From Costus lasius (taxonomy: Eukaryota > Streptophyta > Magnoliopsida > Zingiberales > Costaceae), in the NCBI GenBank assembly GCA_027563935.2, contig CM050446.2:130113608-130177607 (forward strand): a stretch of 64,000 nt of DNA, read 5' to 3'. The notes under the pieces were generated by a model. That model was not told where the DNA came from. It made no database searches and saw only the letters and a program-made list of their open reading frames with translations. Shown here in pieces: positions 32,278-43,080 of the stretch (within the stretch, counting starts at the first letter, position 1; each line of letters starts with the position of its first letter). A program made the translations under genes and the position numbers.

Positions 32278-35007
32278 TTGTCACCACGATACGTACCGCC
32301 AAGACCTCGTCCACCAACAAGGGAAAGTCAAAAGAAAAAGGAAAAGAACCCTCAATCGAAGAACAAAAATAAGAAAGCAGCTTCTTTGACTAAAGCGCAA
32401 GAAAAGAGCGATCTCAAAAAATACATCGACTCGCTTGAGGAATATGTGCAAGAAATGCCTAAACCCGTAAAACTTCATCACTACATCACTGAAAAGGTGT
32501 GGGAAGAACTCCTGGAAGACGATTCGGAGGGCGAAGAGTACGAGGTGGAGTCCTGCAGGATGATATCGATGATCCCGGAGCCCTTACAAGAAGACAAAAC
32601 TAACAATGTTAAAGACGTCACTACCGCAAGGATGGGTGTCTGTAATGCGATTAACCTGGGAAGTGACTCCGAAGATGAAATCTTACCTGCCTATCTATAT
32701 GAAGAAGTACCTGCCGCTAAAAGCAGCAAGCAAATAAACGAATCCTGCCAAATGAATCTTAGGAGCGGCAAGGTCGTAATGGGACGTACGATAGACAAAG
32801 AAAAGGAAAAGCTCAAAGGAAAACAAATCGAAACGCAGGAAGTAGGCGACGATGCGGCACTCCCGCTAAAGCTATCCTCTTCTGAATACAACATTCTATC
32901 ACATTTGAGGAAGGTCCCCGCCCTCCTCAGTATATATGACGCTTTGATGATGTCACAAGAACTGAGGGACGTTCTTATTTACGCCCTGCAAAACCCTCAA
33001 AAATTTCAAACATTCTTCGTCGAGGCTGATACAAAAGAAACGTTGAGTACGTATATTGCATCGTCCATTACGTTCAACGATGATGACATGCTATTGGGAA
33101 CGTCGCAGCATAATCGACCACTGTATGTGACTGGGGACGTGGAAGGAATGAAGATAAGCAGAATCTTAGTTGATCCAGGGTCATCAGTTAACCTCATAAC
33201 CTTACGGACCTTAAAAAGCCTTTCTTTAGGCGTCCATAATTTAACGGCTGAAAAAGTTGTGATCCAAGGGTTCAATAAAAACAGCCAGAAGGCTTTAGGC
33301 TCTATATGCTTACCATTGCAACTCGACGATTTAAAGACCAAAGTTAAATTCCATGTCATCGACACTGATACCTCGTACAAGGCGCTACTCGGGAGACCTT
33401 GGCTGCACGAAAATCACATAGTCCCCTCTACCTTACACCAATGCCTGAAATACCTAAAAGAAGGTAGGGAAGAGCGTATCGATGGGGATATTCAACCCTT
33501 CTCAGTGCACGAAGTTAAGTACGAAGACGCGCACTATTTCATTGGATCGGCAACGCAGCCTGCGAAATCAACACTACAGGACTCGATCATCTCCAAACTA
33601 AGGAAAACAACTCTGTTAGCATGTCCCCATTTCGGAAGTGACTCCGAGTCAGAAGCGAGCGACTGCTTAGCCTCTACATGCGACGTGGTTGAAACTCATG
33701 AAAAGGAAGGCTGGCCACAAAGACTGACGGCACGACAAAACATGGCGGAATACGAAATAGGAGTATTAAGAGTTCCTCAAGGCTATCTTAAGGGTTTCAC
33801 TCCCCTGAATGCATCGCAAGTCGTAGAGATGAAGACTTTTATTATCCTTAGCAAGAGGGAATGCACAAGAGGAAGACTCTTTGTCCATAAGCCAATACAC
33901 TTCTATCAGTCAGATGAAATTCATCACATCACGACAGACAAAGAGAATGACCCAGAGTCAACGCAACTCATCAAAGTCCCCCCATTTGCTTATTACCCTC
34001 CGAGCTTAAGAAATCTCATAGAAAAGTATGGTTGCCTGAACCCTCGTTTAAAGAGTGAGTTACGCCAATTTGAGAAGTTGTGGAACCCAGGTTCACGAAA
34101 TATCACATTACCGAATGGGAAGATCTCCAATACCCGTGGTTTAGGGTATACGGAGCCAAATGAAGAAGCGTTTATGTTCCGTTCATATACTTGCAACATG
34201 GTGACAATAGGCGGAGCATACGCAATAGAACAAGGGGATGAGGAATTCAAACGGGCACCGAAAGAATTGGAAGATGGGGGACAGACCACCCGTGATGAAT
34301 TGATTGAGGTTAATCTTGGGTCGGAAGAAGATGTTAGGCCCACTTACATAAGTGCACAACTCTCCCAACCTGAAAAGGACCAGCTGGAGGCACTCCTGCA
34401 TGAGTTTAGTGACTGCTTCGCATGGACATATAAAGAAATGCCTGGCCTCAGCCCGGAAGTCGCCGTCCATAATTTATCGATCGGCCCTGATGCTACTCCG
34501 GTAAAGCAGGCACCAAGAAGAATGAGGATAGAACTTGAAGAACAGATCACCCTCGAAATAAAGAAATTAATCGAGGCGGGTTTTATAAGAGAGGAGAAAT
34601 ACACAGACTGGATAGCAAGTATCGTCCCTGTGAAAAAGAAAAATGGGCAAATCCGGATCTGCGTAGATTTTAGAGACTTGAATAACGCATGTCCCAAAGA
34701 CGATTTTCCTCTTCCTGTGACAGAAGTAATGATTGACTCGGTGTCGAACTTTGAAGTGTTTTCATTTATGGACGGGTCATCTGGTTACAATCAAATTAAG
34801 ATGGCGCCTGAAGATGAGAAGCACACCGCGTTCCGTACGCCTATCGGCATCTTTTGTTATACCGTTATGCCATTTGGGTTAAAGAACGCTGGGGCAACGT
34901 ACCAACGCGCAATGACTAAGATCTTTGACGATTTAATCCACAAACTCGTCGAGTGCTACGTGGACGATTTGGTGGTTAAGTCGCAATCTAGAGCAGAGCA
35001 CTGTTAG
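32278..35007 (+). CDS. Tat protease and reverse transcriptase (up to an in-frame TAG)
   Basis: Same frame as gag. A basic/acidic linker precedes the aspartic protease (active-site D-P-G-S-S near 33173; L-L-G-R-P-W downstream). RT follows from about 34330, with IPVKKKNGQIRICVDFRDLN, FMDGSSGYNQI, MPFGLKNAGATYQRAM and the catalytic Y-V-D-D near 34960. A TAG at 35005-35007 falls inside the RT thumb region and the frame continues directly behind it. The catalytic residues are all present, so the copy has lost function only by the stop codons, as far as can be seen. The enzyme would copy element RNA into DNA in the cytoplasmic particle. Confidence 0.9.
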   Translation: MSPRYVPPRPRPPTRESQKKKEKNPQSKNKNKKAASLTKAQEKSDLKKYIDSLEEYVQEMPKPVKLHHYITEKVWEELLEDDSEGEEYEVESCRMISMIPEPLQEDKTNNVKDVTTARMGVCNAINLGSDSEDEILPAYLYEEVPAAKSSKQINESCQMNLRSGKVVMGRTIDKEKEKLKGKQIETQEVGDDAALPLKLSSSEYNILSHLRKVPALLSIYDALMMSQELRDVLIYALQNPQKFQTFFVEADTKETLSTYIASSITFNDDDMLLGTSQHNRPLYVTGDVEGMKISRILVDPGSSVNLITLRTLKSLSLGVHNLTAEKVVIQGFNKNSQKALGSICLPLQLDDLKTKVKFHVIDTDTSYKALLGRPWLHENHIVPSTLHQCLKYLKEGREERIDGDIQPFSVHEVKYEDAHYFIGSATQPAKSTLQDSIISKLRKTTLLACPHFGSDSESEASDCLASTCDVVETHEKEGWPQRLTARQNMAEYEIGVLRVPQGYLKGFTPLNASQVVEMKTFIILSKRECTRGRLFVHKPIHFYQSDEIHHITTDKENDPESTQLIKVPPFAYYPPSLRNLIEKYGCLNPRLKSELRQFEKLWNPGSRNITLPNGKISNTRGLGYTEPNEEAFMFRSYTCNMVTIGGAYAIEQGDEEFKRAPKELEDGGQTTRDELIEVNLGSEEDVRPTYISAQLSQPEKDQLEALLHEFSDCFAWTYKEMPGLSPEVAVHNLSIGPDATPVKQAPRRMRIELEEQITLEIKKLIEAGFIREEKYTDWIASIVPVKKKNGQIRICVDFRDLNNACPKDDFPLPVTEVMIDSVSNFEVFSFMDGSSGYNQIKMAPEDEKHTAFRTPIGIFCYTVMPFGLKNAGATYQRAMTKIFDDLIHKLVECYVDDLVVKSQSRAEHC

Positions 35008-37626
35008 GACTTGAGGACCGCGTTCACTCGCATCCGCAAGTACAACCTCAAAATGAACCCGTTCAAATGCACATTTGGGGTATCATCTGGAAAATTCCTG
35101 GGTTTCGTGGTCAGACACAAAAAGATCGAAATTGATCCCGCAAAGATAAGCTCAATCAAAGACATGCCGCCCCCGAAGAACCTCAAAGAGCTTAGATCCT
35201 TTCAAGGACGACTGGCTTATATCAGGAGGTTCGTTTCCAACCTATCCGGGCGAATCCACCCCTCTTCGAAACTGACAAAGAAAAATGCTCCATTCATTTG
35301 GGACGACACGTGTCAAAGTGCCTTCGAAAACATCAAAGAATATCTTTCATGCCCTCCAGTCCTTGGGGCACCTATCACGGGAAAGCTACTCATCCTATAC
35401 ACCACAGCATTAGAGGCGTCCTTGGGGGCACTGTTGGCTCAGAATAATGACGATGGAAAGGAGACTGCATTGTATTATCTTAGCCGAATGTTCGTAGGGG
35501 CAGAACATTCCTATTCTCCAATCGAAAAACAATGTTTGGCGTTGATATTTGCCATTAAGAAATTAAGACATTATCTCCTTGAACATGAAGTTCGTCTCAT
35601 ATCAAGAGTCGACCCCTTAAGATACCTGATGACGAGGCCTACTTTAACAGGACGATTGGCTAAATGGGCCGTCCTACTCCAGGAATTCGACATCACATAT
35701 GTGTCGCAGAAAGCAGTAAAAGGGCAAGTGCTCGCCGATTTCCTAGCAGCTCATCCTGTCCCCGATGACTCTCCTCTGAGTTACGATTTACCAGACGAAG
35801 AAATATTAAATACCGAAGCCGACGATGGATATTGGGAACTTTACTTCGACGGGGCATCTTCAATTCAACCAGCTATCCCCCCAAATATCCCGAAAGTAAA
35901 GTCAGGGATCGGCCTGGTATTCATCACCCCGGAAAAGGGGATATTACATTACTCCTTGGCCCTCACTGGTCCCTGTACCAACAACGAAGCTGAATACGAA
36001 GCTTTAATCGCCGGGCTCGAGCTCGCGCTAGAGATGAAAATTGAAAAAATGCATATATACGGCGACTCCCAACTCATCGTCAGACAAGTGACCGGTAAGT
36101 ACCAAGTCAAGAAAACGGAATTGCACAAATATCATACGAAAGCTATGGAACTCATGGAAAAAATACCGTACGTCACTCTGACCTGCGTCGCTAGGGCTGT
36201 TAATGGTAGAGCGGACGCACTGGCAAAATTTGCCAAAGAGCTAGCTGGGCCATCCATTGACCGAGTCAATATCGTGATCAGAGACAGGAAGCTGATCGCA
36301 CTGGCTGAAGAAGATCGCGTCAACAAGAAAGAAATAACAGATGCTATGACAATCTCCCTCACGCAAGAACATGACTGGAGAGAGCCGTTTGTCAACTATC
36401 TCAAAAGTGGCATCCTACCCGAGGATAAGACTCAAAGAGTACAATTGAAAAAATGGGCCCTTCGGTATACATTTGTGAATGACACACTGTATCGTCGATC
36501 GTATGAACAGCTTTGGCTCAGGTGCATCGCGATGGATGAGGTCGCTCACGTATTACATGAAGTCCATTCCGGTCTTTGTGGCGCCCACCAATCAGGACCC
36601 AAAATGTATCTTAAGATTAAGAGGTTGGGGTACTACTGGCCAAGCATGGTGCGAGACTGCATAAACTGCGCAAAGACTTGCCATTTGTGCCAAGTGCATG
36701 GAGATTTAATTCATAAGCACCCTAACCCTCTTCATCCGACGGTTTCGTCGTGGCCGTTCGAAATATGGGGGACAGATATAGTGAGGCCCATAGAACCTCC
36801 TTCTTCTCTGGGGCATCGATTTATACTCGCGGCAACGGACTACTTCTCCAAATGGGTAGAGGCCATCCCATTAAGAGAAGTCAAGGCTGCCAATGTCGTC
36901 AATTTCTTTCGCGGAAACATATTGAGTCGTTTTGGAACCCCTAGACGGATCATATCCGATAACGGCTTAGCCTTCAAAAATGCCTTGATCTACAAATTTG
37001 CAAAGCGTCACAAAATCTATTGGCGGTACTCCTCGATATACAATCCAAGAGCGAATGGACTAGCCGAAGCGTTCAATAAAACTCTATGCAAGCTGCTCAA
37101 GAAGAGCGTTTCAAAGAACAAGAAAGAGTGGCATCAGAAGCTAGTGGAAGCATTATGGGCTTATCGAACCACGTATCACACGCCCACACAATCAACGCCT
37201 TATTCCCTAGTCTTCGGTGTCGAAGCCGTGCTTCCACTCGAGGTCGAAATACCTTCGCTAAGAATGGCAATGCAATGTGACATGACAATGGATGAAAATA
37301 TTCAGTTACGTCTTGATGAACTGGATACACTTGATGAGCAAAGGCTGATTGCACAGCAAAACCTAGAGCTATACCAAGCGCAAATGGCAAGGGCGTATGA
37401 CAAGTTAGCCAGAGAACGCACTTTCAAGAAAGGAGATCTTGTCCTGGCAGTAAGACGGCCCATCATATCCAACAAGATAGCAAAAGGGAAGTTCAACCCA
37501 AATTGGGAAGGACCCTACGCGATAGAAAAAGTCTACGAAGGAGGAGCTTACCAATTGATAGATCAAGACGGGGCGCACCCGATGCCACCCATTAACGACC
37601 GTTTCTTAAAGAAGTACCATGCTTAA
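35008..37626 (+). CDS. Tat RT end, RNase H, second RNase H and integrase
   Basis: Same frame, after the TAG. In order: RT connection (FKCTFGVSSGKFLGFVV), Ty3-type RNase H (LLILYTTALEASLGALLAQ, SYSPIEKQCLALIFAI), then a second, archaeal-like RNase H (YFDGASS near 35845; NNEAEYEALIAGL; GDSQLIVRQV; ADALAKFA) with its D-E-D residues. Then comes integrase with an H-H-C-C finger (HEVHSGLCGAHQ ... CAKTCHLCQ), core D (WGTDIV), D (SDNG near 36957) and E (GLAEAFNK). The C-terminus ends FLKKYHA without a chromodomain. The dual RNase H is the hallmark of the Tat lineage. The stretch is open to TAA at 37626. Confidence 0.92.
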   Translation, partial: DLRTAFTRIRKYNLKMNPFKCTFGVSSGKFLGFVVRHKKIEIDPAKISSIKDMPPPKNLKELRSFQGRLAYIRRFVSNLSGRIHPSSKLTKKNAPFIWDDTCQSAFENIKEYLSCPPVLGAPITGKLLILYTTALEASLGALLAQNNDDGKETALYYLSRMFVGAEHSYSPIEKQCLALIFAIKKLRHYLLEHEVRLISRVDPLRYLMTRPTLTGRLAKWAVLLQEFDITYVSQKAVKGQVLADFLAAHPVPDDSPLSYDLPDEEILNTEADDGYWELYFDGASSIQPAIPPNIPKVKSGIGLVFITPEKGILHYSLALTGPCTNNEAEYEALIAGLELALEMKIEKMHIYGDSQLIVRQVTGKYQVKKTELHKYHTKAMELMEKIPYVTLTCVARAVNGRADALAKFAKELAGPSIDRVNIVIRDRKLIALAEEDRVNKKEITDAMTISLTQEHDWREPFVNYLKSGILPEDKTQRVQLKKWALRYTFVNDTLYRRSYEQLWLRCIAMDEVAHVLHEVHSGLCGAHQSGPKMYLKIKRLGYYWPSMVRDCINCAKTCHLCQVHGDLIHKHPNPLHPTVSSWPFEIWGTDIVRPIEPPSSLGHRFILAATDYFSKWVEAIPLREVKAANVVNFFRGNILSRFGTPRRIISDNGLAFKNALIYKFAKRHKIYWRYSSIYNPRANGLAEAFNKTLCKLLKKSVSKNKKEWHQKLVEALWAYRTTYHTPTQSTPYSLVFGVEAVLPLEVEIPSLRMAMQCDMTMDENIQLRLDELDTLDEQRLIAQQNLELYQAQMARAYDKLARERTFKKGDLVLAVRRPIISNKIAKGKFNPNWEGPYAIEKVYEGGAYQLIDQDGAHPMPPINDRFLKKYHA

Positions 37627-38422
37627 AACGCGAATCTGATCCTGACCAAGCGACACTAGGCTCGAGAATATCAAAGTCGTTGCCAGCTGACTGTTTGTTA
37701 GACCTGTGTAAGCTCCTCATATGAGCGTTCACCAGGTTGGATGATGGAAGCATAAATTCGTCCCTATTCTCTTAAAAAAAAAACTCATGAAGTGAAGGAG
37801 AAAAGAATTATACCTGGCAAGGTAGTTTTGGGACTCGATCGAACGCTAGTTGCATCCCATGGGATCAATAAATCCTCAAGCCTTTTTTTTACCTTTTTAG
37901 AGAGCAGGTAAAAAGAATTTGCAAACAAATGTATTAGAACAGATCAATTCCAATGATTAGTCCAGAAAAGGAATGGGAATTCATCTACACCTTGCATGTC
38001 AGAAACTGTTAACATGTTCATAATGGAGCTCGTTGTGTACCAAAAATAATAATATACCCTGCAACACCAGTTACAAGTGGACAACAGTTTTAACAATACA
38101 AGCATGACATTACACCAGTTACAAGTGGACAACAGTTTTAACAATACAAGCATGACATTACACCAGTTACAAGTGGACAGCAGTTTTGACAATATAAGTA
38201 TGACACCGTACCAGTTTTAACAATCTGCCGAAAGGAAGCCATCATTACATCAATCACAACCAATCAAGAACAAAATGATCCTGAATAGGTAAATGATACA
38301 TCAAAGAGCACAAGACATCCCAAATGTTAAAGTCCAAACACATGGTACAGGAAGAGATACATCAAAATACAGAGACACCCCAAAATACAAAAAATCCAAG
38401 CGCATAGCACAAAAGAAACACA
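37627..38422. other. Tat 3' internal non-coding part with a 48-bp repeat
   Basis: No gene. A 48-bp unit (CACCAGTTACAAGTGGACAA...) repeats three times from 38065 to about 38208, with a partial fourth copy to 38225. It lies downstream of the antisense gene and may be its 3' untranslated region. Confidence 0.7.
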
Positions 38423-39135
38423 TCAAAATTCTTTAATTATGTTCTGGAGAACGTGCCTTCGTTCTTTAATGACAGAAGCAAGTCTGCTGCACTCAACTTC
38501 CTTCATCTTACGCTGAGTCTCTAATGAAGCCTGGTGGACTTCAGTTGCATCAATTAGCTCTGAATTCTGTGCTTTGGCGGTTTCAATATTCTCCAAATTG
38601 TCGTCACAATCTTGCATGACAGAAATTGCCGCACGTCTTTCCGATAGGAGCCTCTCCCTTTCTTCGTCGATTTGTTCCATGCGCGCGTCAATCCGCCTCA
38701 CTTTGGCCCTGGCTAAATCACAAGACATCATTATAGCGTTCTTCTCAATAATCAAACTACCTTGAAGGGACCATAAATCCTCTAGAACGGTTGCCTCTTT
38801 GCTGATCTGGGAATCAAGAGCGGCAGTATCCAAACTGAGCAATGAGTCCTGCTCGACCTCAAGTTGCTTCAAGACTTCTATTATCTCTCGACTCAGTCTT
38901 TCCCAAGTAGCCTCCAGGGCTTTGAAACTGGTCAAGGTTTGCGAAATGCTATATGAGGAAGCCAAAAACTCTTCTACTGTGGGAAGTGAGTCCTCGTCGC
39001 GAAGCGTCCCAAGGTAGTCAGAAATAAGGAAACGAGCTGCTCTCTCCTGCGATCGCCGGACTATATCCGAAACCCGAGAAGTAGACGGCCCGGAAGGCGG
39101 CGGCATAATAATTCCCCGAACTCCACTCATAACTC
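38423..39135 (-). CDS. Antisense gene terminal exon, coiled coil
   Basis: The minus-strand frame of about 236 codons begins after a strong acceptor (GTCGTTTCAG/GAG at 39136) and ends at TGA 38423-38425. ATG at 39130 is a possible internal start (MSGVRGIIMPPPSGPSTS). The rest is a long charged helix (TWERLSREIIEVLKQLEVEQ, RRIDARMEQIDEERERLLSE, RKMKEVECSRLASVIKE) predicted by eye as coiled coil. By its position it is the C-terminal exon of the antisense PMD gene carried by the element. Its function is unknown. Confidence 0.6.
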
Positions 39136-40591
39136 CTGAAACGACGACATGAAGTAGGTTGTTAGAAAAAAGGTGGTACATAGGCGGCGTATGACAAACC
39201 GTGCGGGCATGGCAAGGTTACCTCGGTCGGAGGACCCGTCACGTTGGAATCCTCCACCTTCGACAGAACGACCGTCCTCAGCACTTACTTCCCCTATACC
39301 TGACACCAACAAAGCAGGAGTGCTAAAGGTTTCACTATGTATGCTAAAAAAAACAGTCATCCAACACGTAGCACAAATCTAATTACCATCGCAAAAAAGA
39401 GAAGAAGAAGAAGGAACGACTCACAATCAAGTACATCAGACCACATATTAACAGAAAGAATAAGGAAAAACATACCTTCATTATGCATATTCGCCATCCC
39501 TGCAACAGTTAGCTTGACGCAAGATATCAGCCCGGTGGAAGACCCTCCTGCCATCACAACAGATCGTGTATAGTCAAGAAGGAACAAGGATCATACGCAG
39601 CTAAAGAGACAATATTGGCGATGAAAGTCGATGGAAAACAAAGCTATAACAAGTCACAAGTATAGAAGATGAAATTCTCCTCCCACTTTCATGGTAATAC
39701 AATGTAGCTAAGAAATAAAATGACGGATGACGAAAATTACCGTCCTCCGCGCCCCCCTCAGTCCCTGCGACGGCGTCCATACCTTCCGACACGGGCACTA
39801 AAAATGTCACAAAATGGTAACAATAATAAGAACCAAATCCTGCTAAGTGACACAGTCACTAGGATATATGGAAAGGGGACTCATGTCCCTGCTGTTTTCT
39901 CGAAACATTCTGTCAGTATGAGAAGGAATAAGAAATTACCATTATACAAAGAAGATACCCCTTCTGCCTCGATCCCCAACGTACTCGGCGCATGCTTTAG
40001 ACCTACAAGCGAATTTGACGCTAATCAAACATGAAATCGCCGTTGGAAGCGCTATTCAAAAGATTTATCATGTGAAACCCAAACTACAGCATCAAGATGG
40101 TAAAAATGATGAATAGAAGGATATAATTCGAGGACTTTAGGCCTTACTCGTCTCTGAGTTGATCAAGGAATTCCTTGCACTTGCGCCGGTATCAGCTTCC
40201 TTCGTCGGTTCCACCGGCACGTGAACAACTGCATCAAGATGAGATTGTAGGTCAAACGTAAGGAATTCTGCAGTCTACATAACCTGAACAAGCCATACTT
40301 CCTTTCAAGGCCCCAATCACATCGTCAGACGAGTCGCTCGGATAATGTTTTAACGGCTCGGCGGTATCAACATCGTCCATGTCCACCGCATCATCAGGGG
40401 GGTGAGTGTGTACCTGCTCAGCAATTTTGGTTGCAGACCGAACCTCTAAAGAACACAGAACACATCAGAAATAATCACATGAGTCAGAGATAAACGCATA
40501 TATCAGAGATAATTGCTGTATCAAACAAACAAGTGCATAAAAGGGAAATACACGGGATGTCCAATAAAGAAAATAGCACCTGTGATGGGGA
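39136..40591 (-). other. Introns and small exons of the antisense gene (inferred)
   Basis: Minus-strand segments bounded by acceptor/donor pairs are visible: TGTCAG/GTATAGGGG...GACCGAG/GTAACC (about 39300-39221) and TTGCAG/GGATGGCG...AATGAAG/GTATGT (about 39505-39475). They resemble short exons. Intervening sequence is AT-rich. The right edge at 40591 is where homology with the left PMD copy stops, so a deletion has removed the middle of the PMD coding region here. Confidence 0.45.
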
Positions 40592-41333
40592 GCTCGCCGT
40601 GTGCAGTCTCACCAAAGAGTGCCCTTTCATCCGGCACATGTTCATCATATCGGGCACCTAATATGGGGAGCCCGCAAACATATCGCATGTCCCAGAGACT
40701 CGGGACAATCTCCACTTCAGAAAGATAACACGTGTTGGTGGCCGGACTCCAATGTTCTAAGATACTCTTTAATAGAGTGACATCATACTCATAATTAAAT
40801 AATGACAATATGATGGCTTCATAAATCCCGGCCTTCTTAAGGATCTTCCTCTCACTATGCAAAATGTATCATGCCCACTCCGCGTAGCCGGGATGGTGCG
40901 CGACGCTACCACAAATGTTAAATCGCGAGGCCCACCTTGGTACGCGCTTAGAGGCCATATCCAAACCTAAAAAGAAGTTCGACTCTTGGTTGGATATTCT
41001 GGTGTGGGGCTCAAGGCATAAGAATAAGTCAGGGCCTTGATCAAAGATGCGAGACCTGTTCATCATCCCGGTCACACTACGCTCTAGAGGCGTCCAATTT
41101 TCACTCTCAAAATGGGGGTGAGATTTGTACTCCGTTGGCAATAGAGGCATGGACAAGTGACGGGGTATCTTGTTATGGAATATGTCCCTGCCATCCAACA
41201 TTACATCACGCCACTCATGCCATATTCCCCGAAAGTGACCAAGGGAATCACACTTCTTAATATACTTCATAATTGTCTCATCATTAGGTTCGTCCAACGG
41301 CATAGAAGCGCGGCGGGACCACAAGAAACCCAT
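40592..41333 (-). pseudogene. Antisense PMD gene 5' part, right copy, truncated
   Basis: ATG at 41333 (MGFLWSRRASM). Nearly identical to the first 740 bases of the left copy, including the same TGA (40871-40869). One visible change is a histidine codon in place of arginine near 40858. Homology ends at 40592, directly after G-E-T-A-H-G-E, and the sequence then reads into unrelated codons. It retains only the start of the mobile domain (WSPATNTCYLSEVEI). Non-functional. Confidence 0.72.
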
Positions 41334-41470
41334 GGTTAATACAAAAGATAAAGACAGAAGAGCCGGAACGCTAAGTCAACACCTGGAGCAACAATGAGAA
41401 TAGTGAGAAAACACATGAATGTTCTGTCTTCCCAACGGTCTTGTATACGCTTTTCGCTTATACAAACCCG

Positions 41471-41485
41471 TTGGGAGGGGCAATT
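41471..41485 (+). other. Tat polypurine tract (right)
   Basis: TTGGGAGGGGCAATT directly before the 3' LTR. Identical to the left copy at 25530. Confidence 0.85.
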
Positions 41486-43071
41486 TGTTGGGTCTCTTAT
41501 TTCATCCGGAAATAAAAGAGTATCGCCGAAAATCAATCAAACAAACAAAAAATTAGATTGCCTCGGGAGACAAATTTTGTATTAAATGAGGTAGATGAAT
41601 CGATTGTAAATCTCCTGCAAATTTCACTTATTTGAATCAACTCGTAACAGCTTCCAAGTTCTTAACTCTATCATTGGGGAAAGAGAATGGAAGGAAAGGG
41701 AAAAGCACTTAGAATTCATTTACCAAACACCACATTTAACCCTAAGTGCTCTCAAATACATCCTGAACATGTACAAAATGTGACCGCCATGGCTTTCCAC
41801 AGTTGCTTTTAGAAACTTTAAACAAAAAGAAGGAACAGAAACATTTTGGAAGATACCTCTTTTCCATGCCCGCTAATGTAACAATCTGAGACGGCCTTTG
41901 AATCCAAGCCGACCTTTGAGAAGCAGGATTCCCGCTCCACATGTTTGTGCTCCACAACAAGGCTCTCCACGCAATAATTGAAACTAAAATGTTTGTGCTG
42001 CAAAAGGTGCCACCAGATCAATCACAAGATAAGCAAAAAAAAAAACACAAATGAAACTGCGCGAACCAAATTACAAGATATAAGGGAAGAACGATTAACT
42101 TTAAGAAGAGCAAAGTAGAATCCTTTACCAGGTCAGGCCAAGCACTAATGGCGCATGCGTCCACAATGTTCAATAAGCACTCGTTTGGGTCGTGCTGCAA
42201 AAGTATATAAGATTTATGAGCTTGAAGGCAGCTATTTCCTCTCTAGCTAAAGTTCAATAGATTGAAACAAAGACATTGTGAGGCTTCAGGTAGAACAAAA
42301 TATTAGGAAATAAACGACATCCTACTTCAAAAAGAGGTTCACAGTCTTGAGCAAAGAGGATGTTGAGTTGACGAAGGAAGTGCAGATCATGGAAAAGGAA
42401 CTCATGCTGAGAAATTCATCCCTCCGGATTGAGAAAGTCAATAGTGAGGAAGTTGATCTTGATCCAAATATTCTTCCAACTAAAGTGAACACATGGAGGG
42501 CCCGGAGACAGATTACATGTGCGAAGTAAAAGTTTCAAGCTTGGTCTGATAATAAACCATGTTGGTAATGGTTTATTATCCTCTCTCAGTGGCTGTCCCA
42601 AGATATGGTCGTGATAACAAAAGTCCCAATTCACACAAAAAAAACTGTATATCAGTGCAGGTTTTTCTTAGGACGCTTGAAGAACTTTCGAAATCTTTAG
42701 AATCGAGGTCCCGGCTTTACCAGCTATTCCTATCCTAGTTGAAAACTGAAGAAAGAACTTCTATGAAAACGCAGCTGGAAAATCAGCTACTGATGGTACA
42801 ACCAAATGCCGACTCTACAAAAAACACACACAGCAGTTTGTTTTAGGTAAAGGATACAGCCATTAAAGACAGGAGCAGCCACTGTCCAAAAGAAGAGAAG
42901 GGAAAGAACGTTGGCAGTGGCCGATAATGAAGGAAAAGACAAAAGGAGGAGATTCCAAGTAGGAGGTGTTCAGGGTCGACAAAGAAAAAGGGGGAAAGAG
43001 CAGAAAAGGTAATCCATAAAAGATGTAATAAAAATAAACAGATGGAAGAAAAAAAAAGAAAGCCTGCGGTC

Positions 43072-43080
43072 TATAAAAGG
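43072..43080 (+). promoter_or_regulatory. TATA box in the Tat 3' LTR
   Basis: TATAAAAGG at the same LTR offset as 27132. If active it would drive transcription out of the element toward 45825. Confidence 0.6.
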
